DNA of 64,000 bases from positions 1 to 64,000 of the forward strand of contig DYKG01000009.1 in the NCBI GenBank assembly GCA_020722725.1, read 5' to 3'. The first letter of the stretch is position 1; each line of letters begins with the position of its first letter. Origin of the DNA: Candidatus Methylomirabilis sp. (GTDB lineage: Bacteria > Muiribacteriota > Ozemobacteria > Ozemobacterales > Ozemobacteraceae). Of this stretch, positions 1 to 7,462 are shown one piece after another. The notes under the pieces were generated by a model that worked only from the letters and a program-made list of their open reading frames with translations, ran no database searches and was not told where the DNA came from. The position numbers and the translations under genes were made by a program.

Positions 1-99
1 CTGCTTAAATACTGGATAGCACAAACGATCCCGACGAAACCATTGCCGGAAGCTGTACCAATCCGCATACCGAGAATTACTGTGCGTATGCAAATCTGA
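1..99 (+). CDS. Possible 3' end of an unidentified gene
   Basis: Frame 1 is open from the window edge to a TGA at 97-99; the other two forward frames hit stops within the first 20 bases. The 32 visible residues end in an alternating hydrophobic/basic stretch (PIRIPRITVRMQI) that could be a terminal beta strand. The reading ends immediately before the -35 box of the rpmF promoter. I do not recognise the family. In many bacteria a DUF177 (YceD) gene sits before rpmF, but I see no clear resemblance. It could be a chance open stretch. Confidence 0.3.
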   Translation: MLKYWIAQTIPTKPLPEAVPIRIPRITVRMQI

Positions 100-128
100 T
101 TGACTTGACTTTTACATTCTGCTATACT
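100..128 (+). promoter_or_regulatory. Sigma-70-type promoter of rpmF-plsX
   Basis: TTGACT (100-105) and TATACT (123-128) are separated by exactly 17 bases, 33 bases before the rpmF start. A GGAGG ribosome-binding site lies at 149-153. Hexamers and spacing are identical to those of the promoter before the GNAT-luxE-luxC genes at 60416-60444. Confidence 0.7.
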
Positions 129-161
129 CAGTGAACTTATTTCAATCTGGAGGAAATAACC

Positions 162-350
162 ATGGGTGCATGTCCAAAAAATCGAACTTCCAAACAGCGA
201 CAGAGAAAAAGAAGAACTCATTTTAAAGCTGCTCCGGTAACGCTTGTCAAGTGCCCGCAGTGCTTTGAAACCAAAAGAGCTCACCGTGTTTGCCCGGCCT
301 GTGGCTACTACGGCAAGAAAATCAAGGTTCTTGACGTCGAAAAAGAATAA
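162..350 (+). CDS. rpmF: 50S ribosomal protein L32
   Basis: A 62-residue basic protein of the normal L32 length. It starts MGACPKNRTSKQRQRKRR, the arginine/lysine-rich N-terminus typical of L32. It has two CxxC-type pairs (CPQC near residues 31-34 and CPAC near 45-48) that form the zinc ribbon of the zinc-binding L32 form. L32 is a late-assembling component of the large subunit near the peptidyl-transferase region. The gene has its own promoter and a GGAGG site 8 bases before ATG. It is followed by plsX after 12 bases, the classic rpmF-plsX pairing that couples ribosome and membrane synthesis. Confidence 0.97.
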   Translation: MGACPKNRTSKQRQRKRRTHFKAAPVTLVKCPQCFETKRAHRVCPACGYYGKKIKVLDVEKE

Positions 351-362
351 TAATCATTGCGA

Positions 363-1367
363 ATGAAAATCGCTGTTGATGTTATGGGCGGGGATTTTGC
401 TCCCCGGGAGCTGGTGTTAGGTGCCCAGAAATTTCTGCAGGCTAGCCAGGCTGCAGAACTGATTCTGGTCGGAAACGAGTCCGCCATTCGCGAAACGATG
501 CCGGAGCTGCCGCCAAGATGTGAAATCTTGCATGCTCCCGAATTTGTGGAGATGGGCGAGCCTCCTATGCAGGCTCTTCGAAAGAAGAAGCAGGCTTCGA
601 TCACAGTGGCGGCTCATCTTGTACGGGAAGGTAAAGCCAGCGCTCTGCTTTCTGCAGGCAGCACCGGGGCCCAGATGGTGGCCTCGCTGATGGAACTTGG
701 CAGAATACCGGGTGTCGATCGTCCGGCGATCTCGGTTATGCTTCCCAGTGCCAGGGATCATGGTGTGCTGTTGCTTGACGTGGGAGCCAATGTTGATTGC
801 AAGCCTCATCATCTCCTCCAGTTTGCGTTGATGGGTGCGGCATATTATGAAAAGGTCTGCAAGATCAGCCGGCCTGCAGTAGGAATTCTCAGCATCGGCG
901 AAGAAGCTTCCAAGGGCAACGAGCTTACCAAGGCTGCCTATGAACTGATTTCAAACAGTTCTTTGAATTTTGTTGGAAACGTTGAAGCCGATCATCTCTA
1001 CTACGGTAAAGCGCATGTAGTCGTGTGCGATGGTTTCGTCGGCAATGTTCTGCTCAAGGGCAGCGAAAGCATTTCAGAACTTATTCAGGGTGCGGTTTTT
1101 AAGGCAGCCCAGAGTCTTGAAATTCCTGGTGACAAGCTTATGGCATTGAAATCCGGTCTCAAGAAATTCAGTTCTGATGCGCCTGAATACAGTGCCGCAC
1201 CTTTGCTTGGCATCAATGGCGTATCCGTAGTCTGCCATGGAAAATCCAAGGCCGGCATTATCGCCAACGCAATTCAACTCGCAGCCAACTATGCCTCTAC
1301 CGGCGTTATCGACCTTATTCAGCGTCAGGTTGAAAAAGAAGGCGGCAGCGAAAGCAACGAAAGTTGA
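363..1367 (+). CDS. plsX: Phosphate acyltransferase PlsX
   Basis: PlsX converts acyl-ACP and phosphate to acyl-phosphate, the acyl donor for PlsY in the first step of phosphatidic acid synthesis. The protein begins MKIAVDVMGGDFAPRE, the family signature, and carries SAGSTGAQM, LLDVGANVDCKP and the late segment VCDGFVGNVLLK. Its 334 residues match the usual length. I use the ATG at 363 because it begins directly with the conserved strand; a TTG two codons earlier is also in frame. It follows rpmF closely and is probably co-transcribed. After it the reading stops for about 150 bases before fabG, where fabH and fabD commonly lie. Confidence 0.95.
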   Translation: MKIAVDVMGGDFAPRELVLGAQKFLQASQAAELILVGNESAIRETMPELPPRCEILHAPEFVEMGEPPMQALRKKKQASITVAAHLVREGKASALLSAGSTGAQMVASLMELGRIPGVDRPAISVMLPSARDHGVLLLDVGANVDCKPHHLLQFALMGAAYYEKVCKISRPAVGILSIGEEASKGNELTKAAYELISNSSLNFVGNVEADHLYYGKAHVVVCDGFVGNVLLKGSESISELIQGAVFKAAQSLEIPGDKLMALKSGLKKFSSDAPEYSAAPLLGINGVSVVCHGKSKAGIIANAIQLAANYASTGVIDLIQRQVEKEGGSESNES

Positions 1368-1437
1368 ATCGGTTTGCCTGTGATCCAGAGAACTTTTAAC
1401 AGTTGCTCAACGTTGCTGCCGCTGAACAAATTAGGGG

Positions 1438-1466
1438 TTGACAACTTTCTGCAAAAGCAGTAAAAA
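1438..1466 (+). promoter_or_regulatory. Putative promoter of fabG-acpP
   Basis: A perfect -35 hexamer TTGACA (1438-1443) is followed after 17 bases by TAAAAA (1461-1466), a 4/6 match to the -10 box. It lies 50 bases before fabG, in the gap after plsX, so fabG-acpP could be transcribed separately from rpmF-plsX. Assigned by pattern only. Confidence 0.5.
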
Positions 1467-1515
1467 TGCTGCACCTGTATTATGTTTTTGTATACAACAG
1501 CAATAAGAGGTAAAC

Positions 1516-2271
1516 ATGACTGAAAGTAATGGTTCGCAACCGCGTGTTGCCATTGTTACCGGTTCTGCCCGCGGAATAGGCTTCGAAATTGCACGGGTTC
1601 TCGGCAGCGAAGGTTATGCCGTAGTTCTTTCAGATATAAATGAAGAAGGTCTGACTACAGCTGTTCGGAAGCTTGAAGAAGCGAAAATTGCCTGCGTCGG
1701 TGTAAAAGCTGATGCTTCTCAGACTGAAGATGCAGAGAAGCTGGTTGCCGCCGCCATTGAAAAATTTGGTCGCGTCGATGTTCTGGTGAACAATGCCGGA
1801 ATCACCCGCGATGGTCTGATAATGCGCATGGATGAAAATGCCTGGGATCTGGTTCTCAAGGTCAACCTCAAAGGAACCTTTCTGATGTCCAAGGCTGTTG
1901 TGCGCCCGATGCTGAAGCAAAAAAGCGGTTCGATAGTGAACATCGCTTCGGTTATCGGTCTCATGGGAAATGCGGGGCAGGCCAACTATGCCGCCAGCAA
2001 AGCCGGTATCATTGGTTTTACCAAAAGCTTTGCCAAAGAATTTGGACGAAAGGGAATCAGGGCTAATGCTATTGCGCCGGGTTTCATCCAGTCTGAGATG
2101 ACGGCTGTTCTTCCTGAAAAGGTTAAAGAGCAGATGCTCACCCAGATCCCGATGGAAGCCTTCGGCACCCCGACTGACGTAGCAAATGCCGTGTCTTTCC
2201 TGGCTTCAGATAAAGCATCGTACATCACTGGTCAGGTTTTAACGGTCGATGGTGGCATGGTAATGGCCTGA
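1516..2271 (+). CDS. fabG: 3-oxoacyl-ACP reductase FabG
   Basis: An NADPH-dependent short-chain dehydrogenase that reduces 3-oxoacyl-ACP in the fatty-acid elongation cycle. Length is 251 residues, the family norm. Visible are the nucleotide-binding GSARGIG near residue 16, NNAG in the mid region, and the catalytic Ser-Tyr-Lys set (Ser in NIASVIG, then YAASK). The C-terminal GQVLTVDGGM is the standard FabG ending. A GAGG site precedes the ATG. It is followed by acpP after 28 bases. Its position between plsX and acpP in a fatty-acid cluster supports FabG rather than another SDR. Confidence 0.96.
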   Translation: MTESNGSQPRVAIVTGSARGIGFEIARVLGSEGYAVVLSDINEEGLTTAVRKLEEAKIACVGVKADASQTEDAEKLVAAAIEKFGRVDVLVNNAGITRDGLIMRMDENAWDLVLKVNLKGTFLMSKAVVRPMLKQKSGSIVNIASVIGLMGNAGQANYAASKAGIIGFTKSFAKEFGRKGIRANAIAPGFIQSEMTAVLPEKVKEQMLTQIPMEAFGTPTDVANAVSFLASDKASYITGQVLTVDGGMVMA

Positions 2272-2299
2272 CCGCCAAAATTTCAGGAGGAACATTTAA

Positions 2300-2536
2300 A
2301 TGAGCAATTATTTTGAAGAAATTAAAAGAATCGTAGTTGACAAGCTCCAGGTAGATGAAAAGCAGGTTACCCTTGAAGCCAGCTTTATTGAAGATCTTGG
2401 CGCTGACAGCCTTGACACCGTTGAACTGGTCATGGATCTCGAAGAACATTTCGAAATCGAAATTCCCGATGAAGATGCTGAAAAGCTCAGAACTGTTAAA
2501 GACGCAGTTGACTACATTTCTGCCAAGAAGGGTTGA
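2300..2536 (+). CDS. acpP: Acyl carrier protein
   Basis: A 78-residue acidic protein. The [18 protein letters not shown] motif around residue 37 contains the Ser that receives the 4'-phosphopantetheine arm. It carries growing acyl chains between the fatty-acid synthase enzymes and PlsX. A strong AGGAGG site lies just before the ATG, as expected for a highly expressed protein. It sits 28 bases after fabG. The next functional gene (fabF) is 820 bases away, separated by hairpin repeats and a decayed fabK-like gene. Confidence 0.97.
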   Translation: MSNYFEEIKRIVVDKLQVDEKQVTLEASFIEDLGADSLDTVELVMDLEEHFEIEIPDEDAEKLRTVKDAVDYISAKKG

Positions 2537-2601
2537 TCCCTTTTTAACCAGGGGTCGCAACCGCCACTGAATACTGGAGTTGTCCCATAGCGCGCATTGT
2601 A

Positions 2602-2654
2602 ATGCCCTGGCTTGACCGGGGCATCTCGAAAGCGCAATCTTGGTTGTAGATTGC
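2602..2654. repeat. Pair of hairpin-forming palindromic repeats
   Basis: Two adjacent hairpins fill the acpP to fabK-remnant gap. The first has arms 2602-2610 and 2616-2624 (ATGCCCTGG / CCGGGGCAT, nine pairs including one G-T) around a CTTGA loop. The second has arms 2634-2640 and 2648-2654 (GCAATCT / AGATTGC, seven pairs) around a seven-base loop. Neither is followed by a T-run, so they are not typical terminators. The first resembles REP-like intergenic palindromes with a GGCTTGACC centre seen in many genomes. Whether it recurs in this genome cannot be seen here. Confidence 0.5.
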
Positions 2655-2757
2655 TTGGTATTGCCGTGAGATAACAGGTTGACACAAATCACAGATTTCC
2701 TGACCGAATCCAGGAGCGTTGATAATTTCTGGTGACCTCTGGCCTGGAGACCTGCCG

Positions 2758-3312
2758 TTGAAAATTTTGCCAAAACTTCGAATCGGTAAACTGCAGCCTA
2801 AGTTCCCCATAATGCAGGGGGGCATGGCCATCAGGGTTTCAACAGGCAAGCTTGCCGGGGCAGTGGCTCGTGAAGGCGGAATAGGTCTGATTGCCGGCTC
2901 CGGCATGAAATTGGATAAAGTCCGCCATGAGATTCGCCAGGCACGCAGCATCGCCAATGGGGGAATCGTGGGAATCAACCCCATGGTTGTTGATGACTGT
3001 GAAGCCGGCGGACATCTGGGTGCAGACAGACTTGCGCGTGACATTTTTCCAGAAGTTAAAGCCAGTGTAAAAATACCGGTTTTGCTTGCGGGCGGGGTTA
3101 TCGATCAGCATGCAATAATAGCCGCATTCAAATTCAAGATCAAGAAATGTTTGCATCAATTCTGTATTGTTAGAGCACTGATCGAGGCACGAGAAGGCCA
3201 TTTTGACCGCGGCTTGGTATTTGCAGGAGAGCATGTATACCGTATCAAAGAAATCCTCTCAGTAGGAGAAATCTTTGATCGTTTTTTTACCGGGCTCGAA
3301 AATGCCGGCTGA
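2758..3312 (+). pseudogene. FabK/nitronate monooxygenase-like gene with internal deletions
   Basis: The translation matches the flavin-dependent enoyl-ACP reductase (FabK)/nitronate monooxygenase family in three blocks. These are an N-terminal barrel start (FPIMQGGMAIRVSTGKLAG), a middle block with EAGGHLGADR, and a C-terminal block (CIVRALIEAREGHFDRGLVF). Intact members are about 310-360 residues; this frame has about 184. Two in-frame gaps are apparent: after NPMVV near 2990, and after GGVIDQHAIIAAF near 3135, where the GVQMGTRF-type phosphate-binding region should be. I place the start at TTG 2758 behind GGAGA. The FMN phosphate site is missing, so catalysis is unlikely. It lies where fabK normally sits between acpP and fabF. 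A miniaturised functional protein is possible but less likely. Confidence 0.7.
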
Positions 3313-3357
3313 AAAATTCAAAAACTTTTTTTATTGCATTCAGGAGGACCAATTTAA

Positions 3358-4593
3358 ATGAAACGCGTTTTTGTTACCGGGCTTGGAGCTGTTACCCCAA
3401 TCGGAATCGGTGTTCAGGAATTTACCGAAGCTCTTAAACAGGGCAAAAGCGGAATTGGTCACATAACTGCCTGGGATGCTTCTCAGCATTCAGTCAGAAT
3501 TGCCGCCGAAGTCAAAAACTTTGAAGCGGAAAAATACATGAATAAAAAGGAAGTGCGCCGCCACGACCGCTATTCTCAGTTTGCTATGTCAGCTGCAGCA
3601 ATGGCCGTTGCCCAGGCCGGCCTGACCGAGAAGAATTTTGACCCTGAACGGGTTGGTTGCATCGTATCTACAGGCATTGGCGGCATTCACACATTCGAAG
3701 AAGAATATGACACCAACCTCAAGAGCGGCCCGGGCAGAGTTAGCCCATTTCTGGTGCCGATGATGATTTGTAATATTTCTTCCGGCTGCATTGCCATGGA
3801 ATATGGTTTCAATGGCCCGAATTTCTGCGTCGTTTCTGCCTGTGCATCAGGATTGCACGGCATTGGTGAAGCATATCTTAAAATTGTTCATGGCGAATGT
3901 GACATTATGGTTTGCGGTGGCGCTGAAGCAGCGATTACGCCACTTACTGTCGCCGGTTTCGCCAAAATGAAAGCTCTTTCAAGCCGCAATGATGACCCGC
4001 AACGGGCTTCAAGACCTTTTGACAAAGACCGCGATGGTTTCATTATGGGCGAGGGTGCCGGTGTTATTGTTCTTGAAACTGAAGAAAGCATGAAGAGAAG
4101 AGGAAGCAAGCCTTTGGCAGAGCTTCTGGGCTATGGTGCCAGTGCCGATGCCTATCACCTTACCGCCCCCCACCCGGAAGGACAGGGCGGCTATCTGGCC
4201 ATGAGCAAAGCTATAAAATTCAACAACACGCCCATTGAGCGAATCAATTATGTTAATGCCCATGGCACCAGCACGCCGATCGGCGATTTAGCTGAAATGG
4301 TCGCAGTTCGCCGGGTATTCGGTGAACGCATTGGCAAGGTTTCAATCAATGCTACAAAATCAATGATTGGCCATTTGCTTGGAGCTGCAGGCGCAGTAGG
4401 GGTGGTTGCAACCATCATTCAGATGCAGAATGGCTTCATTCACCCGACAATCAATCTTGAAACACCCAATGATGAACTGGCAGATCTCGATATGGTACCG
4501 AAACAGGCCAGGGAAAAGCAAATCGAAGCAGGGATCGTGAACTCTTTCGGCTTTGGGGGACAGAATGCCAGCGTGCTGCTGGGCAAGGTTTAA
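3358..4593 (+). CDS. fabF: 3-oxoacyl-ACP synthase II FabF
   Basis: The condensing enzyme that elongates acyl-ACP with malonyl-ACP. The 411 residues match the KAS II length. The catalytic triad is visible: Cys in VVSACASGLHG, His in VNAHGTSTPIGD, and His in KSMIGHLLGAAGAVG. The start MKRVFVTGLGAVTPIG is canonical, with AGGAGG just upstream. The end NSFGFGGQNASVLL carries the glycine-rich family motif. It is the last gene of the fatty-acid cluster. A weak hairpin and a new promoter follow before spoVS. Confidence 0.97.
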   Translation: MKRVFVTGLGAVTPIGIGVQEFTEALKQGKSGIGHITAWDASQHSVRIAAEVKNFEAEKYMNKKEVRRHDRYSQFAMSAAAMAVAQAGLTEKNFDPERVGCIVSTGIGGIHTFEEEYDTNLKSGPGRVSPFLVPMMICNISSGCIAMEYGFNGPNFCVVSACASGLHGIGEAYLKIVHGECDIMVCGGAEAAITPLTVAGFAKMKALSSRNDDPQRASRPFDKDRDGFIMGEGAGVIVLETEESMKRRGSKPLAELLGYGASADAYHLTAPHPEGQGGYLAMSKAIKFNNTPIERINYVNAHGTSTPIGDLAEMVAVRRVFGERIGKVSINATKSMIGHLLGAAGAVGVVATIIQMQNGFIHPTINLETPNDELADLDMVPKQAREKQIEAGIVNSFGFGGQNASVLLGKV

Positions 4594-4633
4594 TAGAAAT
4601 TTCATTTCATCAATCTGACCGCTTATTAAAATC

Positions 4634-4673
4634 AGCCGGCTGTTTATCAATTTTACGGTATAAATAGCCGGTT
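4634..4673 (+). terminator. Weak hairpin after fabF
   Basis: AGCCGGCT (4634-4641) can pair with AGCCGGTT (4666-4673) over a 24-base loop, followed by TTAATG. The loop is long and the T-run short, so this is at best a weak intrinsic terminator. Confidence 0.3.
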
Positions 4674-4690
4674 TTAATGTACATTTTGCA

Positions 4691-4720
4691 TTGCAATTGT
4701 TGATCGGTTTTGTTTATAAT
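4691..4720 (+). promoter_or_regulatory. Putative promoter of spoVS
   Basis: TTGCAA (4691-4696) and a perfect TATAAT (4715-4720) are 18 bases apart, about 40 bases before the spoVS start. A GGAGAGG ribosome-binding site lies just before the ATG. Confidence 0.55.
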
Positions 4721-4761
4721 TCAAATGGAGGGGTCAAACCAGATTAAAGGAGAGGCTCAAA

Positions 4762-5022
4762 ATGGAAATACTTAGAGTCGCATCATCATCAAACCCGAAG
4801 TCAGTGGCCGGAGCTATCGCAGCGGTACTCGAACAGGACAAGCAGGTTGAACTGCTTGCCGTTGGAGCCGGTGCGGTAAATCAGGCAGTCAAATCTATTG
4901 CCGTGACCAGGGGTTACGTCGCCCCCAAGGGAATAGAACTGATAACACTGATTGCATTTGCCAAAATTGACATTGATGGAAACGAAAAAACAGCAATTAA
5001 ATTTCTGGTCGAAGCTCGCTGA
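4762..5022 (+). CDS. spoVS: Stage V sporulation protein S (SpoVS)
   Basis: The 86 residues match the SpoVS family along the full length: MEILRVASSSNPKSVAGAIA, then VGAGAVNQAVKSIAVTRGYVAP, and DGNEKTAIKFLVEAR at the end. SpoVS is a small Alba-like protein known from spore coat and engulfment control in Bacillus. It is also widespread in non-sporulating bacteria such as Thermus, so it does not show that this organism makes spores. It has its own promoter and a strong ribosome-binding site. The next gene appears to start inside it in another frame. Confidence 0.93.
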   Translation: MEILRVASSSNPKSVAGAIAAVLEQDKQVELLAVGAGAVNQAVKSIAVTRGYVAPKGIELITLIAFAKIDIDGNEKTAIKFLVEAR

Positions 5023-6526
5023 GACGACAGATTTCTTACAGACTCTGTTTCTGACGGCAAACACCCGCAGTTTCCTGGTGATTGCGGTGTGTGTCTTTTT
5101 GCTCGCTTTTCAGCATAATGCCGGTGCTGCAATCAATTCCGGGCGCATCTATCAGCTTCAGCAGCGTTTGATTGACAATCCCCGTGATACTGAGGCGATG
5201 CTGCACCTGGCCATGGAATTCGGCCTGCAGAACAATTTCGTTAAAGCTGTGGAAACTTACTTTGCCCTGCTGAGGATCGACCCCGACAATTTCCACGCCT
5301 ATAACAATCTCGGCATTCTTTACAAAAAAAGCGGCCAGTTCAGAGACAGCCTGCATTGCTACAAGCAGGCCGAAAGGATCAACCCTGATTCATACTGGGT
5401 GCCCTACAACATGGGCCTTTGCTATGAAGCCATGGGTCGTATGCAGGAAGCTCGCGAAAGTTATGGAAGAGCTCTATCGCTCAACCCAGGCTTTACGCAG
5501 GCCCTACAGCGCCTGCGTAGTCTTTCCGATCCTGACTTTAATGAAGTGGTGCCCCAGCTGCCCGGTCTCGACGAATCGATGGTTTATCTTGTCGATGGTC
5601 AGACTCAGCAGCCCAAAGTTCACGACACCCGACCAGTGCAGCAGGCTAAAGTTTCAGAAAAGAAGCCTGAGCCGGCAAAGCCTGCTCTCGAAGCCCCGCC
5701 GAAGATTTCGGAAAAAATTGAAAAGCAGGCTGCTGCGGAGAAAAAGAAAGTGCGAACCCAGAAAACCGGTTCTGCTGCCGCTATTTTCAACCAGGCCATG
5801 GAAGCCCTTGATAAAGGGCAGATGGAAAAGGCCATTGAACTTTACGCCAGATGCATTATTGCCGAGCGCGATCTGCTTGCTGAGCCGGAGAATGACCTGA
5901 TTAAAAAGAGTCTCGAATTTCTCAAAGACCGCCCGAACCGCATGCCCGATGGCCTGTTTCTGCGTGGCTTTCTTATTGCCATTGCTGGAAATCTTGAACT
6001 TGCCGTGCCTGATTTAAAGGCTTTTTCAGATCAGAATAAAGATAAAAAAGACGAGGACAGCATTTTTCTGGCAGAAGCCAGAAAAATGCTACAGCGCCAT
6101 GATGCCCTGGTTGCTGAGCGCGAGGCGCTTGCCAAACAGCAGGAAGAGGAACAGGCGAAAGCAGCCGAACTGGCGAGACAGGCGACTCCCGTCGAGCCTG
6201 AAGCAGCAAGAGCCAGTGATTTTGTGATTAAAAGAATGAATGTCGATGAAGTGCTTGCCGAAGCAGACCGATTGAGTCGCTCTGGCCGTCAGCAGGATGC
6301 CATCGCGGTTATTAAAGTGGGTCTTGAATCAGACCCGGATAATCTTCAGCTGCTCATGAAAAGCGCGAATTCATATACAGACCTGCTTTTGCTGAAGGGT
6401 GACCAGGAAGCTGGGCGCATGGCACTCATGCAGTTTGAAAAGATTTTTTCGCGTGCCCCTGAAAATTCGCGGGAATGGGCAGTGGCTCAGGAAATGATCA
6501 CCGAACTTAAAAAGCGCATTCGCTGA
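4976..6526 (+). CDS. TPR-repeat protein, probably membrane-anchored or exported
   Basis: About 516 residues. Near residues 31-50 is a hydrophobic stretch (FLVIAVCVFLLAF) followed by small residues (NAGAA), which fits a signal peptide or anchor. Residues about 60-165 form consecutive tetratricopeptide repeats (for example NFHAYNNLGILYKKSGQF). A Lys/Pro/Glu/Ala-rich linker follows (about 205-255), then a second helical TPR-like region and a Gln/Glu/Ala-rich coiled segment near 380-410. A last TPR-like pair closes the protein. The start is uncertain. ATG 4976 lies inside spoVS and has no clear ribosome-binding site; ATG 4952 and later GTG codons are alternatives. A scaffold role is likely; no specific function can be given. 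It converges on the barrel gene one base later. Confidence 0.75.
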   Translation: METKKQQLNFWSKLAETTDFLQTLFLTANTRSFLVIAVCVFLLAFQHNAGAAINSGRIYQLQQRLIDNPRDTEAMLHLAMEFGLQNNFVKAVETYFALLRIDPDNFHAYNNLGILYKKSGQFRDSLHCYKQAERINPDSYWVPYNMGLCYEAMGRMQEARESYGRALSLNPGFTQALQRLRSLSDPDFNEVVPQLPGLDESMVYLVDGQTQQPKVHDTRPVQQAKVSEKKPEPAKPALEAPPKISEKIEKQAAAEKKKVRTQKTGSAAAIFNQAMEALDKGQMEKAIELYARCIIAERDLLAEPENDLIKKSLEFLKDRPNRMPDGLFLRGFLIAIAGNLELAVPDLKAFSDQNKDKKDEDSIFLAEARKMLQRHDALVAEREALAKQQEEEQAKAAELARQATPVEPEAARASDFVIKRMNVDEVLAEADRLSRSGRQQDAIAVIKVGLESDPDNLQLLMKSANSYTDLLLLKGDQEAGRMALMQFEKIFSRAPENSREWAVAQEMITELKKRIR

Positions 6527-6527
6527 T

Positions 6528-7460
6528 TTACCAGCGCAGTGAGTAACCTGCCTGTAATTGATCATCCCAGCCGTATTCTCTGAATGTTCGCAGGTTTTTG
6601 TAATAAGCAAATTCAAGGTTCCAGGTTTCGTTTATACCCAAGCGTATTCCCAGAACCAGATCCAAGGTGTCTTTATCGTCGCCGCCCTGTATTTCTCCAG
6701 CCAGTTCGCCGATCAGCGAAACATGTTTGGTGGCTTCATAACTCATGCCGCCACGATAAATAAAGCGGTCATCTTCGGTTTCAGAATCAAGAACCGCGCC
6801 CAGTTCCAGGTTTGCCGTCGCCCGGTCAGTCTCACGGGTTGTAACGCAGCCAAAAAGCTTCAGCTCATCATTCGTTTTTGACCCGGCCGGCAGCATGTGT
6901 TCGGGATTACCGGTGGTGACTGTTGCCATTGCGCCATAAGCAAAGCGGTAATAGCTTTTATCAGGCAGATAGGTTGCCTTCCAGCCGATTCTCATGTTTC
7001 CCAGGCCCGTTTCAGCTGTTGACCGAGTGCCAAATGTTCGCGGTGCACTCAAAGACCAGTCGTGAACCGGTATGGTAAAACCCCACTCGGCCCAGTCCCC
7101 GACCCAGGTGAGACTTGATTCCCAGGTTGAAACATGACCATCTTCGGTTTGAAAGAAACTGGTGCCACGATTACTGGTAAGCTCATGAAAACGGTATCTG
7201 GAGCTGAGAATCAGTTGCCCGGATTCGAAGCGGTCGGCGGTATTGGCCACAAAGAATCCGCCAAGGCCGTCAGCATTGAAGGAATTGCGCGGTGAAAGTT
7301 TGAAAAGACTGTCTTTTGCTTTTTTGGCCTCGGTTTTAGGTGGAGTTCCGACCGAAAAGACTTCATAATCTCCCCAGTTATACTGAGCCTGGGCTGGAAG
7401 AGCAACCATTAGAGCCATCAACATGAAAATTGAAAAGCTGATTTTAAATAATTGATTCAT
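6528..7460 (-). CDS. Predicted outer-membrane beta-barrel protein
   Basis: 310 residues with a clear signal peptide (MNQLFKISFSIFMLMALMVALPAQAQ, cleavage after AQA). The mature part alternates hydrophobic and polar residues in many short strands, rich in Tyr, Trp and Gly. It ends YSLRW, an aromatic C-terminus of the type recognised by the BAM machinery. This is evidence for an outer membrane. I recognise no specific porin family. It is the last gene of a five-gene operon and starts two bases after the giant TPR gene, with GGGGAG as ribosome-binding site. It could be the outer-membrane component of an export or anchoring system served by that operon. Confidence 0.75.
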   Translation of the reverse strand: MNQLFKISFSIFMLMALMVALPAQAQYNWGDYEVFSVGTPPKTEAKKAKDSLFKLSPRNSFNADGLGGFFVANTADRFESGQLILSSRYRFHELTSNRGTSFFQTEDGHVSTWESSLTWVGDWAEWGFTIPVHDWSLSAPRTFGTRSTAETGLGNMRIGWKATYLPDKSYYRFAYGAMATVTTGNPEHMLPAGSKTNDELKLFGCVTTRETDRATANLELGAVLDSETEDDRFIYRGGMSYEATKHVSLIGELAGEIQGGDDKDTLDLVLGIRLGINETWNLEFAYYKNLRTFREYGWDDQLQAGYSLRW

Positions 7461-7462
7461 TT

